Shown here: positions 7,241-8,764 of the stretch, one piece after another | Layout of the letters: every line of letters starts with the position of its first letter | Position numbering within the stretch: the stretch's first letter is position 1 | NCBI GenBank assembly: GCA_021106755.1 | Contig: JAIOTM010000165.1 | Span: forward strand, 1 to 8,764 | Direction: 5' to 3' | DNA: 8,764 nt | From: Candidatus Cloacimonadota bacterium | GTDB lineage: Bacteria > Cloacimonadota > Cloacimonadia > Cloacimonadales > JAIOQZ01 | Notes under the pieces: model-generated | Told to the model about the DNA's origin: nothing | Database searches by the model: none | Seen by the model: the letters and a program-made list of their open reading frames with translations, nothing else | Position numbers and translations under genes: made by a program

Positions 7241-8160
7241 AACGTCACCTCTGGCTTATCCCGCTTTCACTGCTGATGCTCATTGGCATAAGTGTCCTGT
7301 TTCTCTTTTATCATGCTTCGGGAAGCCACATTATTTTGCAAGTTCGTTTACCACGTCTGGTGCTGGGGATTTTTTCGGGAATTGTTCTCGCTGTAGTAGG
7401 TTCATCGTTTCAGGTAATCCTTAACAATCCCCTCGCGGAGCCTTATATTCTCGGCACATCTTCCGGCGCGGCACTCGGTTCTGTTTTGGCGATGTTGAGC
7501 GGAGTCTTCTGGCTGATGCCATTGTTTGGATTTGCCGGTGCATTATTCAGTACTCTTCTGGTCTGGTTTCTTGCCAGAACCGGAGGATTTATTCACAGCA
7601 CTCGATTGCTTTTATCCGGTGTAATAATCGGCATGTTCTTTTCCGCTATTATCTCATTGCTTATCTACCTGAACCAGCGGGAGATTGGAAGTATCATCGA
7701 TATATTAATGGGTAATCTCGGACGTATCTTCACCCACTCCGAGTGGCGGTTGTTTCTTATTCTCGGTGGAATTTCGTCGGGATTGGTTGTCTATCTGTTC
7801 TTTCTCGGAAGCAGAATGAACGCTGTTACCGCCGGAGACTGGGTAGCCCATACTATGGGGGCAGACCCGGTTAATCTGAGGAAGCAGGTATTTGTTATCG
7901 GAGCTATACTTACAGGTTTCGCGGTTGCCTACGCCGGAGTTATAGGCTTCATCGGTCTCATTATCCCTCACATGATTCGCTTGCTCGGCGTTAACAGACA
8001 GCGGCAAGCACTTCCCGCGTCAGCCTTCGGGGGTGCGTTCCTGCTTGTTTTATGCGATTTTATCGCTATGCACATAGCTGTTATTGAAATACCTGTTGGA
8101 GTTGTTACAGCCTTTATCGGCTCACCGTTCTTTATCTATTTGCTTATAAAAAAGAGGTAA
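7237..8160 (+). CDS. BtuC/FecCD-family ABC importer permease
   Basis: An inner-membrane permease of the FecCD/BtuC family, 307 residues and strongly hydrophobic, slightly shorter at the N-terminus than the usual 320-350. Family landmarks: RLPR (37-40), whose two Arg align with the BtuC residues that grip the binding protein's Glu; NNPLAEPYILG (63-73) followed by TSSGAALGS; the coupling-helix region GDWVAHTMGADPVNLRKQ (200-217), which contacts the ATPase; GFIGLIIPHMIRLLG (237-251); and EIPVGVVTAFIGSPFF (284-299). The start overlaps the preceding stop as ATGA, so translation is coupled to the binding protein. No ATP-binding subunit follows; the next gene is convergent. The ATPase and the TonB-dependent receptor, which such importers need, must be elsewhere if the system works. 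Substrate assignment follows the partner lipoprotein and remains open among corrinoid, heme and siderophore. Confidence 0.93.
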   Translation: MKRHLWLIPLSLLMLIGISVLFLFYHASGSHIILQVRLPRLVLGIFSGIVLAVVGSSFQVILNNPLAEPYILGTSSGAALGSVLAMLSGVFWLMPLFGFAGALFSTLLVWFLARTGGFIHSTRLLLSGVIIGMFFSAIISLLIYLNQREIGSIIDILMGNLGRIFTHSEWRLFLILGGISSGLVVYLFFLGSRMNAVTAGDWVAHTMGADPVNLRKQVFVIGAILTGFAVAYAGVIGFIGLIIPHMIRLLGVNRQRQALPASAFGGAFLLVLCDFIAMHIAVIEIPVGVVTAFIGSPFFIYLLIKKR

Positions 8161-8176
8161 AAACTTTTTATCAATT

Positions 8177-8210
8177 ATCAGTTACCAAATACTGATTAAG
8201 ATATTGGTAA
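8177..8210. repeat. Overlapping AT-rich inverted repeats between convergent genes
   Basis: TTACCAA (8182-8188) pairs with TTGGTAA (8204-8210), and an alternative stem joins ATCAGT (8177-8182) with ACTGAT (8191-8196). Both lie in the 56-bp gap between the convergent permease and barrel genes. Neither stem is followed by a T-run on either strand, so a role as a bidirectional terminator is only possible. Confidence 0.25.
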
Positions 8211-8216
8211 ATGTCC

Positions 8217-8764
8217 TCAGAATCTTATTTCCTGCACCAGCAAATGATACGAGTTTACATCCGAAGTTCCGTCTCTGGAAAAATCTACACCAGCTTTCAC
8301 TGTTCCCCAGCTAAATTCATAGATAAGCATGGATTCTGCCGACCAATAATCCTCTCCGTGGTTGTTAATGCTGGCAGACGCGGCAAAATCAGAGGTGAAT
8401 CCCCAAATCAGCGGTACATGTGTGCTGGAAGACAACCCGAAATCAAACTGCTTTGACGGGCTGGAGTATAATCGCGATTGCAGATGATAATCCCGATACA
8501 GAACATAGCCACCAACCTTAAATAAGGGTTCGTAAATAACTGTATTTTGAATAGACAAGCGTGAATCGAATCCTGTGTTGTTTTCTTCGACAATTTCATA
8601 ACCAAATTCTACTTGTCTGATAATCTCATCTTGCAACGTTTTGAACATATTACAACTATATTTATAAGTCCAGCTCTTGATGGTTGCCTGTAGTTCCGCG
8701 GTGTATCTGTCTTGTTCTGTCATGCTCCAGTATTCCAAAATACGCCGATTATATTCAAGGGACA
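8217..8764 (-). CDS. C-terminal part of a probable outer-membrane beta-barrel protein (5' end outside window)
   Basis: The reading frame is open to the window edge at 8764, so the true start lies outside; 181 residues are visible before the TGA at 8217-8219. A TTG at 8738 and an ATG at 8723 are in frame but internal. No named family is recognised. The second half has alternating polar/aromatic stretches typical of beta strands (SIQNTVIYEPLF, VGGYVLYRDYHLQSRLY, SMLIYEFSWGTVKAGVDFS) separated by short turns rich in Asp, Asn, Ser and Gly. The protein ends in QEIRF, and a terminal Phe is the classic barrel-assembly signature. The first 60 visible residues look more helical (for example IKSWTYKYSCNMFKTLQDEI), so there may be a non-barrel N-terminal segment, or the barrel call may be wrong. 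It is convergent with the permease gene. It lacks recognisable TonB-receptor motifs, so it should not be assumed to be the importer's receptor. Confidence 0.62.
   Translation of the reverse strand, partial: SLEYNRRILEYWSMTEQDRYTAELQATIKSWTYKYSCNMFKTLQDEIIRQVEFGYEIVEENNTGFDSRLSIQNTVIYEPLFKVGGYVLYRDYHLQSRLYSSPSKQFDFGLSSSTHVPLIWGFTSDFAASASINNHGEDYWSAESMLIYEFSWGTVKAGVDFSRDGTSDVNSYHLLVQEIRF

Noticed and set aside
8211..8456. Plus-strand reading frame of 81 codons after the permease
   Set aside because: Antisense to the barrel gene, no ribosome-binding site and no domain; judged a shadow frame.
8217..8738. TTG at 8738 as the start of the barrel gene
   Set aside because: The frame stays open to the window edge, there is no suitable ribosome-binding site, and no signal peptide follows, so the gene is cut by the window.

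Overview
The window reads as chromosomal DNA from a Gram-negative, probably anaerobic or energy-limited bacterium. The closest feel is Bacteroidota or a related FCB/candidate-phylum lineage. Three things point that way: a membrane pyrophosphatase whose sequence resembles, from memory, the Bacteroides-type Na+,H+ enzymes; a substrate-binding lipoprotein; and the C-terminal part of what looks like an outer-membrane beta-barrel. No ribosomal or other phylogenetic marker is present, so this placement is an inference. All coordinates, motifs and repeats were read by eye. No database search was possible.

Layout. Positions 1-1028 (minus strand, 3' end outside the window) encode a cyclic-nucleotide-binding-domain/GGDEF diguanylate cyclase. 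A 152-bp divergent promoter region follows (1029-1180). Two overlapping plus-strand genes (1181-2512 and 2509-3795, sharing ATGA) encode paralogous proteins with six TPRs, a coiled coil and a histidine-kinase-like dimerisation (DHp) domain. Both stop where the kinase ATPase domain should begin. Then come a K+-dependent membrane pyrophosphatase with a long polar C-terminal tail (3890-6373), a strong hairpin (6388-6410), and a BtuF-like lipoprotein overlapping a BtuC/FecCD permease (6419-7240 and 7237-8160, sharing ATGA). A convergent minus-strand gene at 8217-8764, cut at its 5' end by the window edge, looks like the end of an outer-membrane barrel protein.

How it may work together. The left half is a signalling block: a putative cNMP-to-c-di-GMP converter beside two DHp-bearing TPR proteins without a kinase catalytic domain. 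The second TPR protein keeps the phospho-accepting His (H368, HEINQPL). The first has Glu at exactly the aligned position (E369, EDLAQPL). This pair is the most interesting thing here and could be an ATPase-less phosphotransfer or pseudokinase scaffold module. The right half is membrane energetics and uptake: PPi-driven ion pumping, then a partial cobalamin/siderophore-type ABC importer whose ATPase is not in the window.

No tRNA, rRNA, CRISPR array, insertion sequence or phage gene was seen. No gene-free stretch exceeds about 150 bp.
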